Shown here: piece by piece, positions 8,917 to 17,494 of the stretch | Layout: each line of letters starts with the position of its first letter | Numbering within the stretch: the first letter of the stretch is position 1 | Assembly (NCBI GenBank): GCA_903842065.1 | Contig: CAIMKZ010000020.1 | Coordinates: 1 to 38,162 of the forward strand | Reading direction: 5' to 3' | DNA: 38,162 nucleotides | Origin: an uncultured Acidobacteriaceae bacterium | Lineage (GTDB): Bacteria; Acidobacteriota; Terriglobia; Terriglobales; Acidobacteriaceae | Position numbers and translations under genes: made by a program | Notes under the pieces: model-generated | Databases searched by the model: none | Told to the model about the DNA's origin: nothing | What the model saw: only the letters and a program-made list of their open reading frames with translations

Positions 8917-9405
8917 TTACATCTTGTAGCGGCCCAGGTCATCGTCGTTCAGCCCCTCCAGCCACTTGCGAAGCTGTTCTGCTGTGGGACCATCGACAGC
9001 GGCAGCCGTGTTTGCCTTGGCCTTCCGCATCACTTCCTCTGTAACGAAGATGGGGCAATCGGCACGCATGGCCAGCGCCAGCGCATCCGACGGTCTAACG
9101 TCGACACTCACCATGTCGCTTCCCTGACGAATCCATAGCAGCGCATAAAAGGTGTCATCTTTAACTTCTGTAATAACTACGCGTTCCAGACTGCCGTTCA
9201 AGTGCCCGATGAGATTCTTGATCAGGTCGTGGGTAAAAGGCCGGGGCGGAACCGTCTTCTCGATCTCGATAGCGATGGAGTTGGCTTCGAACAGACCCAC
9301 CCAGATCGGGATCACCGCATCGGACCCAACCTCTTTCAGTACAACTACGGGCATACTGGTCGTTGGGTCCATCATGAGGCCGCGAATGCGAACTTCAATC
9401 TCCAT
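8917..9405 (-). CDS. Bifunctional nuclease (BFN/DUF151) family protein
   Basis: 162 residues that match the DUF151/BFN domain along nearly the whole length: MEIEVRIRGLMMDP...VVLKE at the start, IPIWVGLFEANSIAIEIE at about 32-50, and VSVDVRPSDALALAMR at about 100-115. Relatives in plants and Thermotoga have been linked to DNA/RNA nuclease activity, but for bacterial members the role is unsettled. No signal peptide, so cytoplasmic. AAAGGTGAG precedes the ATG at 9405. It lies 58 bases downstream of miaB on the same strand and is probably co-transcribed with it. Confidence 0.9.
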   Translation of the reverse strand: MEIEVRIRGLMMDPTTSMPVVVLKEVGSDAVIPIWVGLFEANSIAIEIEKTVPPRPFTHDLIKNLIGHLNGSLERVVITEVKDDTFYALLWIRQGSDMVSVDVRPSDALALAMRADCPIFVTEEVMRKAKANTAAAVDGPTAEQLRKWLEGLNDDDLGRYKM

Positions 9406-9463
9406 CGCTCACCTTTCTCGAACGCTTTCAATTGTTTAGCCGAAATACCTCACTTCGGCATCT

Positions 9464-10798
9464 CTAAATGCTCGACTCAACCACACCGATAAGGCTATTG
9501 GGATGTGCCGCAGTAATCCTCACTTGCAGGTATGTTCCCGGAGCGGGTGCAATCGGCTGGCTCCAGGTCACGTTCACCGTCTTGTTCTGGCTGCTTCTTG
9601 TGGAAATCTGGGCCCGTACTGGATTGTGGCCCTCCACCATAACTTCCATCAGCTCCCCTATATGCTTCGAATAGTTGATCCTTTGTATCTCACGTTGACG
9701 GTCAAGTAACACTTGAAGCCGTTTATCTGTCTCCGCCTCGCTCAGTGTGTCAATCAATGCCAGCGCTGGCGTGTTAGGCCGCGGAGAGTACTTGAACGAG
9801 AAGACGCAATCGTACTCCACTTGCCCTAATAGTTCCATCGTCTGGACGAAGTCTTCGGCAGTCTCGCCCGGGAAGCCTACGATTATGTCGGTCGAGATAG
9901 ATATCTTGCGCCGAGCAGCCTTGATCCAGGCGATCCGCTCCAGATACCACTCCGGTGTGTACTCGCGTGCCATTGCCTTCAGCACGCGGGCCGAACCCGA
10001 CTGCACCGGCAGATGAACCTGGTCGCACAGGGTCGGATAGGCGTCAATCGCCTCCACTATATCGCGGGTAAAGTCCTTCGGATGGCTGGTCATGAACCGA
10101 ACCCTGCGGATTCCCTGCAATTGCCCCACGGCAGCCAGCAGTTCCGCAAAGTTCTTCTTTTCTTCAGGATCCAGGTAAGAGTTCACGTTCTGCCCGAGGA
10201 GTTGAATCTCTGTATACCCCTGGTCGGCGATCCGCCGTGCCTCGTCCAGAACAGACGACGAGCTGCGGCTGCGCTCCTTGCCCCGGGTGAACGGCACCAC
10301 GCAGTAGGTGCAGAACTTGTCGCACCCTTCGATGATTGTGATGTAGCCCCGGTAAGGATTCTGGCGGTTGGTGGCGTCGGTATCGAATGTCTCTTCGCTC
10401 TGCCGGTCGTCCAGCCCCGTGATCCGCTCCTCGCCTGCTTCGAGCCGAGCCAGCATCTCGGGCAGCTTCCGGTAGGAGGCTGAGCCGGAGACCAGCGAGA
10501 CGTATGGCGCCCGGGAGAAGATATTTTCGCCCTCCTGCTGGGCCACGCAGCCGAGAACGGCGAAGCGCTTCCCTTTCTTGCGCATGAACTTATAGTCGTT
10601 GAGCCGGTGGAAGACCTTCTGTTCAGCCTTATCCCGCACCGAGCAGGTGTTGTAGAGGATCAGGCTAGCCTCTTCCTCACTCTCGACCCGCCTGTAGCCC
10701 TCACGCTCTAGCGTTCCGATCACCTTTTCGGAGTCGTGAGCATTCATCTGGCACCCGAAGGTCTCTAAATAGAACGTCTTGTCAGGCACCGTCGTCAT
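9464..10798 (-). CDS. miaB: tRNA-2-methylthio-N6-dimethylallyladenosine synthase MiaB
   Basis: A radical-SAM methylthiotransferase that adds the 2-methylthio group to i6A37 of tRNAs reading UNN codons. At 444 residues it has the normal domain order: N-terminal UPF0004 domain with the three auxiliary-cluster cysteines Cys16 (FGCQMN), Cys52 (NTCSVR) and Cys84 (LGCVAQ); radical-SAM core with Cys159, Cys163 and Cys166 (CDKFCTYC) followed by VVPFTRGKERSR; and a C-terminal TRAM domain (about 375-440). NTCSVRDKAEQKV and LGQNVNSY favour MiaB over MtaB or RimO. The ribosome site before the ATG at 10798 is weak. It heads a probable two-gene unit with the DUF151 gene and is divergent from the lipoprotein gene. 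Confidence 0.96.
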   Translation of the reverse strand: MTTVPDKTFYLETFGCQMNAHDSEKVIGTLEREGYRRVESEEEASLILYNTCSVRDKAEQKVFHRLNDYKFMRKKGKRFAVLGCVAQQEGENIFSRAPYVSLVSGSASYRKLPEMLARLEAGEERITGLDDRQSEETFDTDATNRQNPYRGYITIIEGCDKFCTYCVVPFTRGKERSRSSSSVLDEARRIADQGYTEIQLLGQNVNSYLDPEEKKNFAELLAAVGQLQGIRRVRFMTSHPKDFTRDIVEAIDAYPTLCDQVHLPVQSGSARVLKAMAREYTPEWYLERIAWIKAARRKISISTDIIVGFPGETAEDFVQTMELLGQVEYDCVFSFKYSPRPNTPALALIDTLSEAETDKRLQVLLDRQREIQRINYSKHIGELMEVMVEGHNPVRAQISTRSSQNKTVNVTWSQPIAPAPGTYLQVRITAAHPNSLIGVVESSI

Positions 10799-10884
10799 GG
10801 CTCAAGTATATCGTCAGGGAATTTCTGTTGCACGCCGCGCTAGCCGCCCGTACAAGTGTCTTAGAGTTAATTTGCGTTGGTTTT

Positions 10885-10913
10885 GATGAGATTAAAACAG
10901 CCTGCATCTCATC
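10885..10913. repeat. Inverted repeat in the miaB/lipoprotein divergent intergenic region
   Basis: GATGAGAT (10885-10892) and ATCTCATC (10906-10913) form an 8-bp perfect inverted repeat with a 13-base A-rich spacer, about 60 bases before the lipoprotein start. It could be an operator or a leader hairpin. No promoter hexamers were assigned. Confidence 0.35.
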
Positions 10914-10973
10914 TGCCAAATCCATGCTATGCTGATCCCGATTTTGTAACCATGATTACGATGGGAGATGTTT

Positions 10974-11771
10974 ATGGCTGGTATGACTCCAGTTCGCCCT
11001 TCGCTGATCCTGTCCATACTGCTATTGTCCGGACTCGTTTGCGGATGTGCACACAATCAACAACAACAGACTTCTGTTCAGAATCCCCAGGCTGCCACTT
11101 TGGCGGTCACTCTCCACGATCCCTGGAACGCAACCGTACCCGCCGTAGGATTAGGTCACGTAAAGCTTTACAGCGGTTCCTCCCTGCTTCAGGAGGCCGA
11201 TACCGATAGCTCCCACAAAGCCCAGTTCAACGACCTTCAACCAGGGCAGTACCGGTATGAGGCCTATAGCCGGGACGATGCGCTTCAGGCTACCGAGTAC
11301 TGGGGCCAGGCTTCTCGATCCCTATTCTCCGGTGAGCACGCTTCAGAGGATATCGGCAGGCTCGAGCCGTTTGTGGATACTGTCACCGGGATCTACGGCC
11401 TTCCCTACGCATACGGCGAGCGATGGACCAAGGACAATCGCGGTGAGCAGCTCAATGCGACGGTGACGGTCAAGACACTGCCTACAGGCGAGACGGGACT
11501 CGTCTCGGTTCAGATTCTGTTTGATAGCGATATGGTCATGCCGGCTGAATTGACTCTGGACTGCGGCACTCCCGTCATGGGCAGAACCGACCAGGATGTC
11601 TCGTTTTCCTGTAGCTTTTACCCGTTCTATTCGGTGCTTGCCATTGGAGCGAACTACAACTACACCGTGCTCGTGTATCAGAACGGAATTCTGACCTACG
11701 TGAGACCCTGGCTGAGCGCCTTTGCCACGGCAACTCATGTCTGCGGATCCCCACCCCACCTATGCGGGTGA
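10974..11771 (+). CDS. Predicted lipoprotein of unknown function
   Basis: 265 residues with an N-terminal hydrophobic stretch (LILSILLLSGLVCGC) and a plausible lipobox VCGC, giving Cys25 as the lipidated residue. An Ig-like or prealbumin-like beta segment may follow (VKLYSGSSLLQEADTD...AQFNDLQPGQYRYEAYS, about 55-95), resembling the repeats that decorate exported acidobacterial proteins. The C-terminal half has several cysteines (DCG, SCSF, CGSPPHLCG) that could form disulfides. The start is the ATG at 10974, which has GGGAG six bases upstream; the ATG two codons earlier is too close to that site. No family is recognised. It is a single gene, convergent with the superoxide dismutase. Confidence 0.75.
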   Translation: MAGMTPVRPSLILSILLLSGLVCGCAHNQQQQTSVQNPQAATLAVTLHDPWNATVPAVGLGHVKLYSGSSLLQEADTDSSHKAQFNDLQPGQYRYEAYSRDDALQATEYWGQASRSLFSGEHASEDIGRLEPFVDTVTGIYGLPYAYGERWTKDNRGEQLNATVTVKTLPTGETGLVSVQILFDSDMVMPAELTLDCGTPVMGRTDQDVSFSCSFYPFYSVLAIGANYNYTVLVYQNGILTYVRPWLSAFATATHVCGSPPHLCG

Positions 11772-11864
11772 AGAAGGCGCTTGGCTATCCATAAATGGTT
11801 CATAAAGAGCGGGATACGATTGTGCCTCAGGCAGACCGCGGCCCGCTCAATGCCTCAAGTTCGG

Positions 11865-12593
11865 CTAGACTTTCCCTGCAAACTGCCCGCTAACGAAATC
11901 CCAGTTGACTACCTGGAAGTAGGCCTTCACATAGTCTGCCCGGACGTTGTGGTACTTGAGGTAGTAGGCGTGCTCCCAGACGTCGATGGCCAGAACCGGA
12001 GTGTGCCCAAGGGTCAACGGGCTGTCCTGGTTGTGGGTAATCTCGGTGTCCAGCGTGCCGTCTGCTTTCTTCACCAGCCAGGCCCATCCGCTGCCGAAGA
12101 TCGAGAGCGCCGAAGCAGTCAGCTTCTCCTGTAAGCCTGAAACCGACCCGAAGCGGGCATCGATAGCCTTGGCCAGCTCGCCCGTGGGAGCTGCCCCGCC
12201 CTTGCTGAGAGTCTTCCACCAGAGGGAGTGGTTGGCATGGCCGCCACCGTTGTTCTGGATAGCGGTGCGGATCGACTCGGGGAGGGCTGCAAGGTTCGAC
12301 ACCAGATCCTCAACTGACTTGCCGGCCAGCTCGGGATGCCCGGCAACTGCCGCGTTCAGGTTGTTCACGTAGGTCTGGTGGTGCTTATCGTGATGCAAAT
12401 GCATGGTTTCTGCGTCGAAGTAGGGTTCCAGCGCGTCGTAGCTATAGGGCAGAGCGGGGAGCGTAAACGGGGCCGTAGCCGGGGCTGTTGCAGCTGACTG
12501 TTGTGCCTGGGCCAGCCGTCCTGGGGCGAGAATTGCCGCGCCGGCAAGGGCGCTCATCTGGACCATCGCGGTCCGGCGGTCGATCTTCTGCAT
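11865..12593 (-). CDS. Exported Fe/Mn-family superoxide dismutase
   Basis: Converts superoxide to oxygen and hydrogen peroxide. 242 residues, about 40 longer than cytoplasmic SodA/SodB because of an N-terminal extension with twin arginines (DRRTAMVQM) and a hydrophobic segment ending [11 protein letters not shown]. This looks like a Tat signal peptide, although the consensus after RR is imperfect, so the enzyme probably acts in the periplasm. The catalytic domain is complete: metal ligands His67 (LHHDKHHQ), His122 (HANHS), Asp204 and His208 (DVWEHAYY). The NQDSPL and [11 protein letters not shown] blocks resemble Mn-type enzymes; metal preference cannot be fixed by eye. Start at the ATG at 12593, with GGAGG eight bases upstream. 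The longer open frame to 12656 has no support. Confidence 0.93.
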   Translation of the reverse strand: MQKIDRRTAMVQMSALAGAAILAPGRLAQAQQSAATAPATAPFTLPALPYSYDALEPYFDAETMHLHHDKHHQTYVNNLNAAVAGHPELAGKSVEDLVSNLAALPESIRTAIQNNGGGHANHSLWWKTLSKGGAAPTGELAKAIDARFGSVSGLQEKLTASALSIFGSGWAWLVKKADGTLDTEITHNQDSPLTLGHTPVLAIDVWEHAYYLKYHNVRADYVKAYFQVVNWDFVSGQFAGKV

Positions 12594-12799
12594 TGCAATA
12601 ACCTCCGTCGTGACCGTCGCAAGGCCGGGAAATGGCCATGGATCCACGCCGATCACCGCTTCATGTCAAGCTGAGGTCTGGTTCCGCGTGTCAAACCGGT
12701 TTGCGGATTGTCGCCCGGCGGGTATCCTGAACTAAGCTCGTTCCTTTCAGGATGCTCCCGGCATCGGCCGGGATTCAGATTTCGAGACCACTTGACCAT

Positions 12800-13252
12800 A
12801 TGAGCATTAACAAAGAAGATCTTCTCAGATTCGATCAACGCCCGCAGAATCATTGCTTTGCGTGTGGAATAGCTAATCCCGACGGCCTGCAGATTGAGTT
12901 CCTGCTCGACGCGGACCGCTCGGTCTACGGCTTCCCGGTCATCCCTGCCAGGTATGACGGCTATCCGGGCCACGTCCATGGTGGCATCATCGCCACCCTG
13001 CTCGACGAGGTAATGAGCAAATCCGTTCGTGCCAAAGGCTTTACGGCCGTGACCCGGCATATCGAGGTCGACTACCTGCGACCGGTTCCCTCCTCCACTC
13101 CGCTCCGCATCGAGGGCCGAGTTACCCATAATGAGGGCCGCAAGCACTGGACCGAGGGCAAAGTTATAGACAAGGATGGCAAGCTCCTGGCCCGCGGTAA
13201 GGCGCTCTTTCTTGAGGTCACAAGGCCAGAAACCGAAGGGGGCAACCGTTAA
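12800..13252 (+). CDS. PaaI/hotdog-fold thioesterase family protein
   Basis: 150 residues with the single-domain hotdog fold of PaaI-type acyl-CoA thioesterases. The signature GHVHGGIIATLLDEVMSKS (about 53-71) carries the HGG motif and the acidic residue of the central helix, followed by the beta strands HIEVDYLRPVP and LRIEGRV. A CFACG near the N-terminus is common in this subgroup. The acyl substrate is unknown. The ATG at 12800 is chosen because it begins MSINKEDLLRF; the frame is open further to 12752 but that extension looks non-coding. No clear Shine-Dalgarno sequence. It is convergent with flgE and shares a terminator with it. Confidence 0.85.
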   Translation: MSINKEDLLRFDQRPQNHCFACGIANPDGLQIEFLLDADRSVYGFPVIPARYDGYPGHVHGGIIATLLDEVMSKSVRAKGFTAVTRHIEVDYLRPVPSSTPLRIEGRVTHNEGRKHWTEGKVIDKDGKLLARGKALFLEVTRPETEGGNR

Positions 13253-13263
13253 GGCTGCCCCCT
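13237..13263. terminator. Hairpin between convergent thioesterase and flgE genes
   Basis: AGGGGGCA (13237-13244) and TGCCCCCT (13256-13263) form an 8-bp GC-rich stem with an 11-base loop overlapping the thioesterase stop codon. It lies 25 bases beyond the flgE stop on the other strand. There is no long T-tract, but position between convergent genes suggests bidirectional termination. Confidence 0.55.
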
Positions 13264-13288
13264 CAAGCAAACAACGCAGTGAGTCATC

Positions 13289-14569
13289 CTATCGAATGAT
13301 GTTGATCGTGTCCTGGGTGACGGTGTCGAAGGTGGTCACCGACTTGGCATTCGCCTCGAATGCCCGCTGAGCGATGATCAGGTTAGAGAACTCCCTTGAA
13401 ATGTTAACGTTAGACGCCTCTAGAGCGCTGTTTTGCAGAGTGCCCAAACCGGCCGCACCCGAGACTCCGATCGATATCGCACCGCTGGCGCGGGTGGTTA
13501 CGTAATTCCCATCCCCCTGCAGCTCTAACCCCTGCGTATTCGACACGTTACCAAGAGCGATCTGCCCAACGCTCTGTTTCTGGCCATTCGCGTAGGAGAC
13601 CGTCACAGTGCCGTCGGTTTCGACTGAAAAGCTCTGATACTGGCCGCTCTGGAAGCCGTTCTGGGTCGTGGCCGATACCGCCGATGTTGTCGCTACCTGA
13701 CTGATTGTAGGCGTGTTGGTTGAGCCAAGCAGATTCCACTGGATGCTCAGATCGGCCGACTTGTCCATCAGGCCGGTGAACGACAGAGCAACCGACTTTA
13801 CGTCGCCAGGCGCCGTGCCAACCGTCTTCGCAGTGCCCGATCCCTGAGCTACGGTGGAGAGATTGCCGCTCGAGTCAAAGACCATCGTCCCGGTAACCGG
13901 GATCGAAACACCCGAGGTGAAATCGGATGTCGGCAGCGAAGCCGAGTAGGTCCAGGTGTTTGGAGCCGTCTGCTGGTACTGGATACTGACGACATGCTGC
14001 TCGCCCAGCGAGTCATAGATCGTCACCTGAGTGGGAAACTGGGTTCCAGTCGCGGATGCGGCATTCAGATTCGCCGTCATCCCGATCTCGCTGGTCGCCC
14101 GAGGCTCCTGTACCTGGCCGACCGGTATATTGACTGGAACCAGAGCTGCCGTTGTGTTGACTACCCCGTTAACCGCCGGATAGCCCATAACGTAACTGCC
14201 GGATTGAGAGAGCAGGTTCCCTTTGCTGTCCACCGAGAAGTTCCCCGCCCGGCTCAGCTCATACGACCCCGATCCATTGCCGAGAACAAAGAAGCCGCTT
14301 CCGTTCAGCGCCACATCTGTCGAGTTGCCGGTCGAGTTGATCGATCCCTGGGTGTAGGTGATGGAGTTCGAGGCTACCTTTACGCCCGCTCCCATCAAAA
14401 TCGGGTTGCCTGCACCGGTCGAGCCGACATGCTGGTAGAAGAGATCAGCAAAATTGGTTGACTCCGACTTGAAGGCCGTTGTGTTCATGTTGGCCAGGTT
14501 GTTTGCGATTGTGTTCAGGGCCGTTGTATCTGCCTGTAATCCTGTCAGCGGAATGAAGAAGCTTGCCAT
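13289..14569 (-). CDS. flgE: Flagellar hook protein FlgE
   Basis: Builds the extracellular hook joining rod and filament; exported by the flagellar type III system, so there is no cleaved signal. 426 residues, normal for FlgE. The N-terminal rod-type helix has LNTIANNLANMNTTAFKS (about 19-36), followed by FLGFLKE-like DLFYQ and the NGSGFFVL turn. The centre holds the hook D1/D2 region (TIYDSLGEQHVVSIQY), and the C-terminal helix has LEASNVNISREFSNLIIAQRAFEANAKSV, the pattern shared by rod and hook proteins. The ATG at 14569 is preceded by GAGGAG about 9 bases upstream. It is the last gene of the cluster in this window, 71 bases after flgD. Confidence 0.95.
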   Translation of the reverse strand: MASFFIPLTGLQADTTALNTIANNLANMNTTAFKSESTNFADLFYQHVGSTGAGNPILMGAGVKVASNSITYTQGSINSTGNSTDVALNGSGFFVLGNGSGSYELSRAGNFSVDSKGNLLSQSGSYVMGYPAVNGVVNTTAALVPVNIPVGQVQEPRATSEIGMTANLNAASATGTQFPTQVTIYDSLGEQHVVSIQYQQTAPNTWTYSASLPTSDFTSGVSIPVTGTMVFDSSGNLSTVAQGSGTAKTVGTAPGDVKSVALSFTGLMDKSADLSIQWNLLGSTNTPTISQVATTSAVSATTQNGFQSGQYQSFSVETDGTVTVSYANGQKQSVGQIALGNVSNTQGLELQGDGNYVTTRASGAISIGVSGAAGLGTLQNSALEASNVNISREFSNLIIAQRAFEANAKSVTTFDTVTQDTINIIR

Positions 14570-14640
14570 CTATCTGTCTCCTCAATGGTTAACTCTGTTT
14601 TGTGGTTCGCTTGTTTCTGTTGCCGGCGTGTGGTTAGCGG

Positions 14641-15150
14641 CTACATTCCATAGCCTCGAATGCCGGTATGAATATTTCCTACTCGTCCATTCAGCGCACT
14701 TGCAATTCCGGCGGCAGATGGATTTGAGCTGGGGACGCTTAGATTTCCGCTGTTGCTGGTCAAATTGGCCGTAATGCTCGTTCCCGCCTCTTGATTAGGC
14801 AAGCCCAACGATTGGACGCTTCCTGCCGAAGGCGGACTGGACAGCGGGCTTGCTAGCGGCGTTGCGCTTCCCTGGGTTGTGGTTCCATAAGCAGCAGAGA
14901 GCGTGTCGTTAATACCGATCAACTGTTGCAGACTGTTCACCTGGACCAACTGTGTGATGTACTCGTTAGGATCGCGGGTGGCGGTTGGATCCTGGTTCTT
15001 CATCTCCGTCACCAGCAAGGTGAGAAAGTCGTTTGCCGTAATCGCCGCCGACTGTCCAGTCCCCGAGCTGGAACTGCCGCTGATTGGAGTGGGCAAAGCC
15101 CCGGATACTCCCGCCATGGATAGTGCACTTGCTTGAGTTCCCACCGTCAT
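14641..15150 (-). CDS. flgD: Flagellar hook capping protein FlgD (short form)
   Basis: Caps the growing hook so that FlgE subunits polymerise. The conserved N-terminal FlgD domain is clear: ANDFLTLLVTEMKNQDPT, then DPNEYITQLVQVNSLQQLIGIN (about 40-80). After it the protein is a Ser/Pro/Ala-rich stretch (TPLASPLSSPPSAGSVQ) and ends at residue 169. The usual C-terminal FlgD Ig-like/Tudor domain seen in about 220-residue homologues was not recognised, so this is a short form. The start is the ATG at 15150, with AAAGGGGG four bases upstream; the open frame to 15381 reads through the fliK 3' end and is not used. It lies 28 bases downstream of fliK. Confidence 0.88.
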   Translation of the reverse strand: MTVGTQASALSMAGVSGALPTPISGSSSSGTGQSAAITANDFLTLLVTEMKNQDPTATRDPNEYITQLVQVNSLQQLIGINDTLSAAYGTTTQGSATPLASPLSSPPSAGSVQSLGLPNQEAGTSITANLTSNSGNLSVPSSNPSAAGIASALNGRVGNIHTGIRGYGM

Positions 15151-15178
15151 ACTTCCCCCTTTCCGGCTAAGCCGGTTG

Positions 15179-16981
15179 TTAAACTCGAACCGAGATATGC
15201 CTGCCCAAACTGCCCGCAGCCGGTATCGCAACTCGGTCTGCTTCCGTTGCAGCGGGCTCAGACGATCTGCCCTGCCAAGACCAGGGATTGTCCTTAATTT
15301 GAGGTGGAACCGCCTGTCCCTGCTCCCGGCTGTGACTTCCCTCGCCCGAAGATCCGCCCCAGGCCATTCCTGTTCCTCCATCCGTCCCGACGGTTACCGA
15401 ATGGACAGATATCTGCCGCTCGGCAAGGTGTGCCTGGACCCCGGAAAGCTCTCCACTCAGCGCCGACGCCGACTCCGCACTCGATACCAGGACGGACGCC
15501 TGCACCCCACCGCTCCGGGGTTCAGCCCTGACAGCTACCCAGCCTAAAACCGGATCGTTGAATCCTGCCTCTGCCTCGTGCGCTCCAGCCCGGGTCCAGG
15601 TAAACTGCCCCCGGCTGCCCGCTGTATCAAGAGCCTGGAAGGTCTCAGTCGCCGACTCGCGAGCATGTGTGCCTCGCATTTCCGTTGCGCCGGCAGCCGG
15701 CTGGACAAGACTCGGATCCCGCGTATACGCACCCGCCGAATCCATACTCGCCTGAGGTCCTGTAGCGCTCGCGATCTGCGCTTTGGCTGAGGTCCGCGTA
15801 CTGTCACCCTTCGACAACCGGGTCCCAAGGTCGCTCAAAGTGGTTTCTTTGCCTGTGGTTCTCTCGCTAAGTCCTTTTATGTCATCAGATAGTACCGATT
15901 GTTGAACTGTCCCCTGATTCGTCGGCTGTAGTTTGACAGGCATCTGTGGATTGACATCTGACTGCATCTCTGACTTGAGCCCTAGGATAGATTCAGTGAC
16001 CGCCCCCGATCCAAGACCATGTACTGAGCTGAAATCAGTCGGCCTGGCCTGATTCGCCCCCCCCTCGGTCCCATCCTTCAGGTGAAGTTCCTGCAAATCT
16101 CCGCTCCCCGGATTGCCCACTTCCAGAGTTGCCGCCGATCCGCCACCCGTGCTTTTGCTGAGAGCTCCTGCCGGAAGAGTGGCCTTCATCGAGCTGGCCG
16201 AGTTCTCTGCCCCGTCTGCCGGGACGAGAGCGTCTACCGTGCTGGCCGTATCAACAGTCTGAGTATGCTGCTCCCTGTTCAAGCCCCAGTTGCCGGCAAC
16301 CGGCTCACTTGCTGGAGTGGAGACATTCGGCGGCTGAGCTGCGACCGGGATGGGCGTCGCCAATGCAATCAAGATCGGGTCAGACGGCAACGCCTGCGGC
16401 GCGGCCGCGGGCTTCTCGTCATCGTTCAGGCTGGCGACTTTGCTCCCTCCCGTACCCTTCTTTGCCGTGATCGCCGAGGTCGATCCCGACGCGGGCGCAG
16501 ACTGCGTGTCATCTGACGATTCCTCGATCTCCTTCGTTATCAACGTGTCAGAGGCGATATCTGCAAGTTCTGCTTGAGTTCTGCCTCCGGCACCAGCCTC
16601 AGTCGCAACGCCGGATGCAGGAACTAGTTCCACGCCCAGCTCCGCGGGAGTCGGAATGAGTTTACCCAGGGGGGCGGTAAGCAGCTTGACCTGGCCTCCC
16701 AAGCTATCCGCGGCTGGATTCGTATCTCCCGTAGTCTCAGCGCCCGCGTTGCTCAACGCCTCCATCCAGCGCGAATGGAATCCGTCGGCTCCTGCCTGGG
16801 CGCCGGTCTGACTGCCGGTCGCACTGCCTCTGACTCCTGTTACCAGCGTGCCGGCGCCTAATGGCCCTAGTGTGGCTCCATTTCCGCCCAGTCCAGATTC
16901 GATCGTTGCTGTCAGGTCCATGCCCAGAATCAATGCATCAGCGTTGCCAAACCCCCGCGTGCCAACTTGGAAGAAGATCAT
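15179..16981 (-). CDS. fliK: Flagellar hook-length control protein FliK
   Basis: Measures hook length and triggers the export switch to filament substrates. About 600 residues of low-complexity, Ser/Ala/Gly/Thr-rich sequence with few hydrophobic blocks, typical of the FliK ruler. A compact C-terminal region (about 480-550) contains DPVLGWVAVRAEPRSGGVQASVLVSS...LSGELSGVQAHLAERQISVHSVTV, matching the FliK C-terminal domain that contacts FlhB. Identity rests mainly on this region and on the position between fliJ and flgD. The start is uncertain: the ATG at 16981 lacks a ribosome site, and the ATG at 16921 (MDLTATIESG) is a possible alternative with an equally weak site. Confidence 0.83.
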   Translation of the reverse strand: MIFFQVGTRGFGNADALILGMDLTATIESGLGGNGATLGPLGAGTLVTGVRGSATGSQTGAQAGADGFHSRWMEALSNAGAETTGDTNPAADSLGGQVKLLTAPLGKLIPTPAELGVELVPASGVATEAGAGGRTQAELADIASDTLITKEIEESSDDTQSAPASGSTSAITAKKGTGGSKVASLNDDEKPAAAPQALPSDPILIALATPIPVAAQPPNVSTPASEPVAGNWGLNREQHTQTVDTASTVDALVPADGAENSASSMKATLPAGALSKSTGGGSAATLEVGNPGSGDLQELHLKDGTEGGANQARPTDFSSVHGLGSGAVTESILGLKSEMQSDVNPQMPVKLQPTNQGTVQQSVLSDDIKGLSERTTGKETTLSDLGTRLSKGDSTRTSAKAQIASATGPQASMDSAGAYTRDPSLVQPAAGATEMRGTHARESATETFQALDTAGSRGQFTWTRAGAHEAEAGFNDPVLGWVAVRAEPRSGGVQASVLVSSAESASALSGELSGVQAHLAERQISVHSVTVGTDGGTGMAWGGSSGEGSHSREQGQAVPPQIKDNPWSWQGRSSEPAATEADRVAIPAAGSLGRHISVRV

Positions 16982-17035
16982 GAGGGAGTATTCAATTCGG
17001 AAATCAGGGAACCGTGAACTTTCCCTCAGGCGAGG

Positions 17036-17491
17036 TTATCTACCGGGATGCGCGACGGCGTCCCGCCGCATCCGGCCCAGATACATGTCGTCGAGGGACT
17101 CCTGGTTGCGACGCGATGCTTCCCTGGCCGCCCCTGCTTCGGCCTCCTGCACCACGGTCTCGGCCTGGCGCCGCTCCACCCGCTTGTTCAGGTACTGCTC
17201 CCGGCGCGCCACCACAATCATCTCCGCCTCGGCCAGCCTGGGGAGCAAAGCCTGCCGGATCCGTTCTCCTGCCTTGACCTCTTCAAGTCCGGCTACCCGG
17301 TCCAGGGGCTCGCCCGCACCGGCGCTCAGTCTCACCAGGCCGCGCCCCATCTGCTCCCGCCCGTGCGCCGCCGTGATCCCGGCCTCAAGCTCCCTTGCGG
17401 TCGCTATCGACGCTGCAAGAGCACGCTCGGCCTGCTCCTCCTCAAGAAGAAGCAGCCTAACCAGTCGCCGCATTCCCTTCCCGGCGGCCAC
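17036..17491 (-). CDS. fliJ: Flagellar export protein FliJ
   Basis: A 151-residue, charged and almost wholly helical protein that can form one antiparallel coiled coil (LLEEEQAERALAASIATARELEAG ... RREQYLNKRVERRQAETVVQEAEAGAAREASRRNQESLDDMYL). This is the shape and length of FliJ, the stalk subunit of the FliHIJ export ATPase that links FliI to the FlhA gate. The sequence alone is weakly conserved; assignment also rests on its place three bases after fliI and before fliK. Its start closely follows the fliI stop, suggesting translational coupling. Confidence 0.85.
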   Translation of the reverse strand: MAAGKGMRRLVRLLLLEEEQAERALAASIATARELEAGITAAHGREQMGRGLVRLSAGAGEPLDRVAGLEEVKAGERIRQALLPRLAEAEMIVVARREQYLNKRVERRQAETVVQEAEAGAAREASRRNQESLDDMYLGRMRRDAVAHPGR

Positions 17492-17494
17492 TAC

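Noticed and set aside
12653..13270. A 205-residue minus-strand frame opposite the thioesterase gene
   Set aside because: The plus strand encodes the HGG hotdog motif; the antisense product has no known features and would run through the hairpin near 13237.
15150..15381. N-terminal extension of flgD into fliK
   Set aside because: The extension is out-of-frame fliK coding sequence, and a good ribosome site precedes the ATG at 15150.
16945..16970. TTGGCACG...TTTGGCA on the minus strand near the fliK start as a sigma-54 promoter
   Set aside because: The conserved GG and GC are 14 bases apart instead of 10, so the geometry is wrong.
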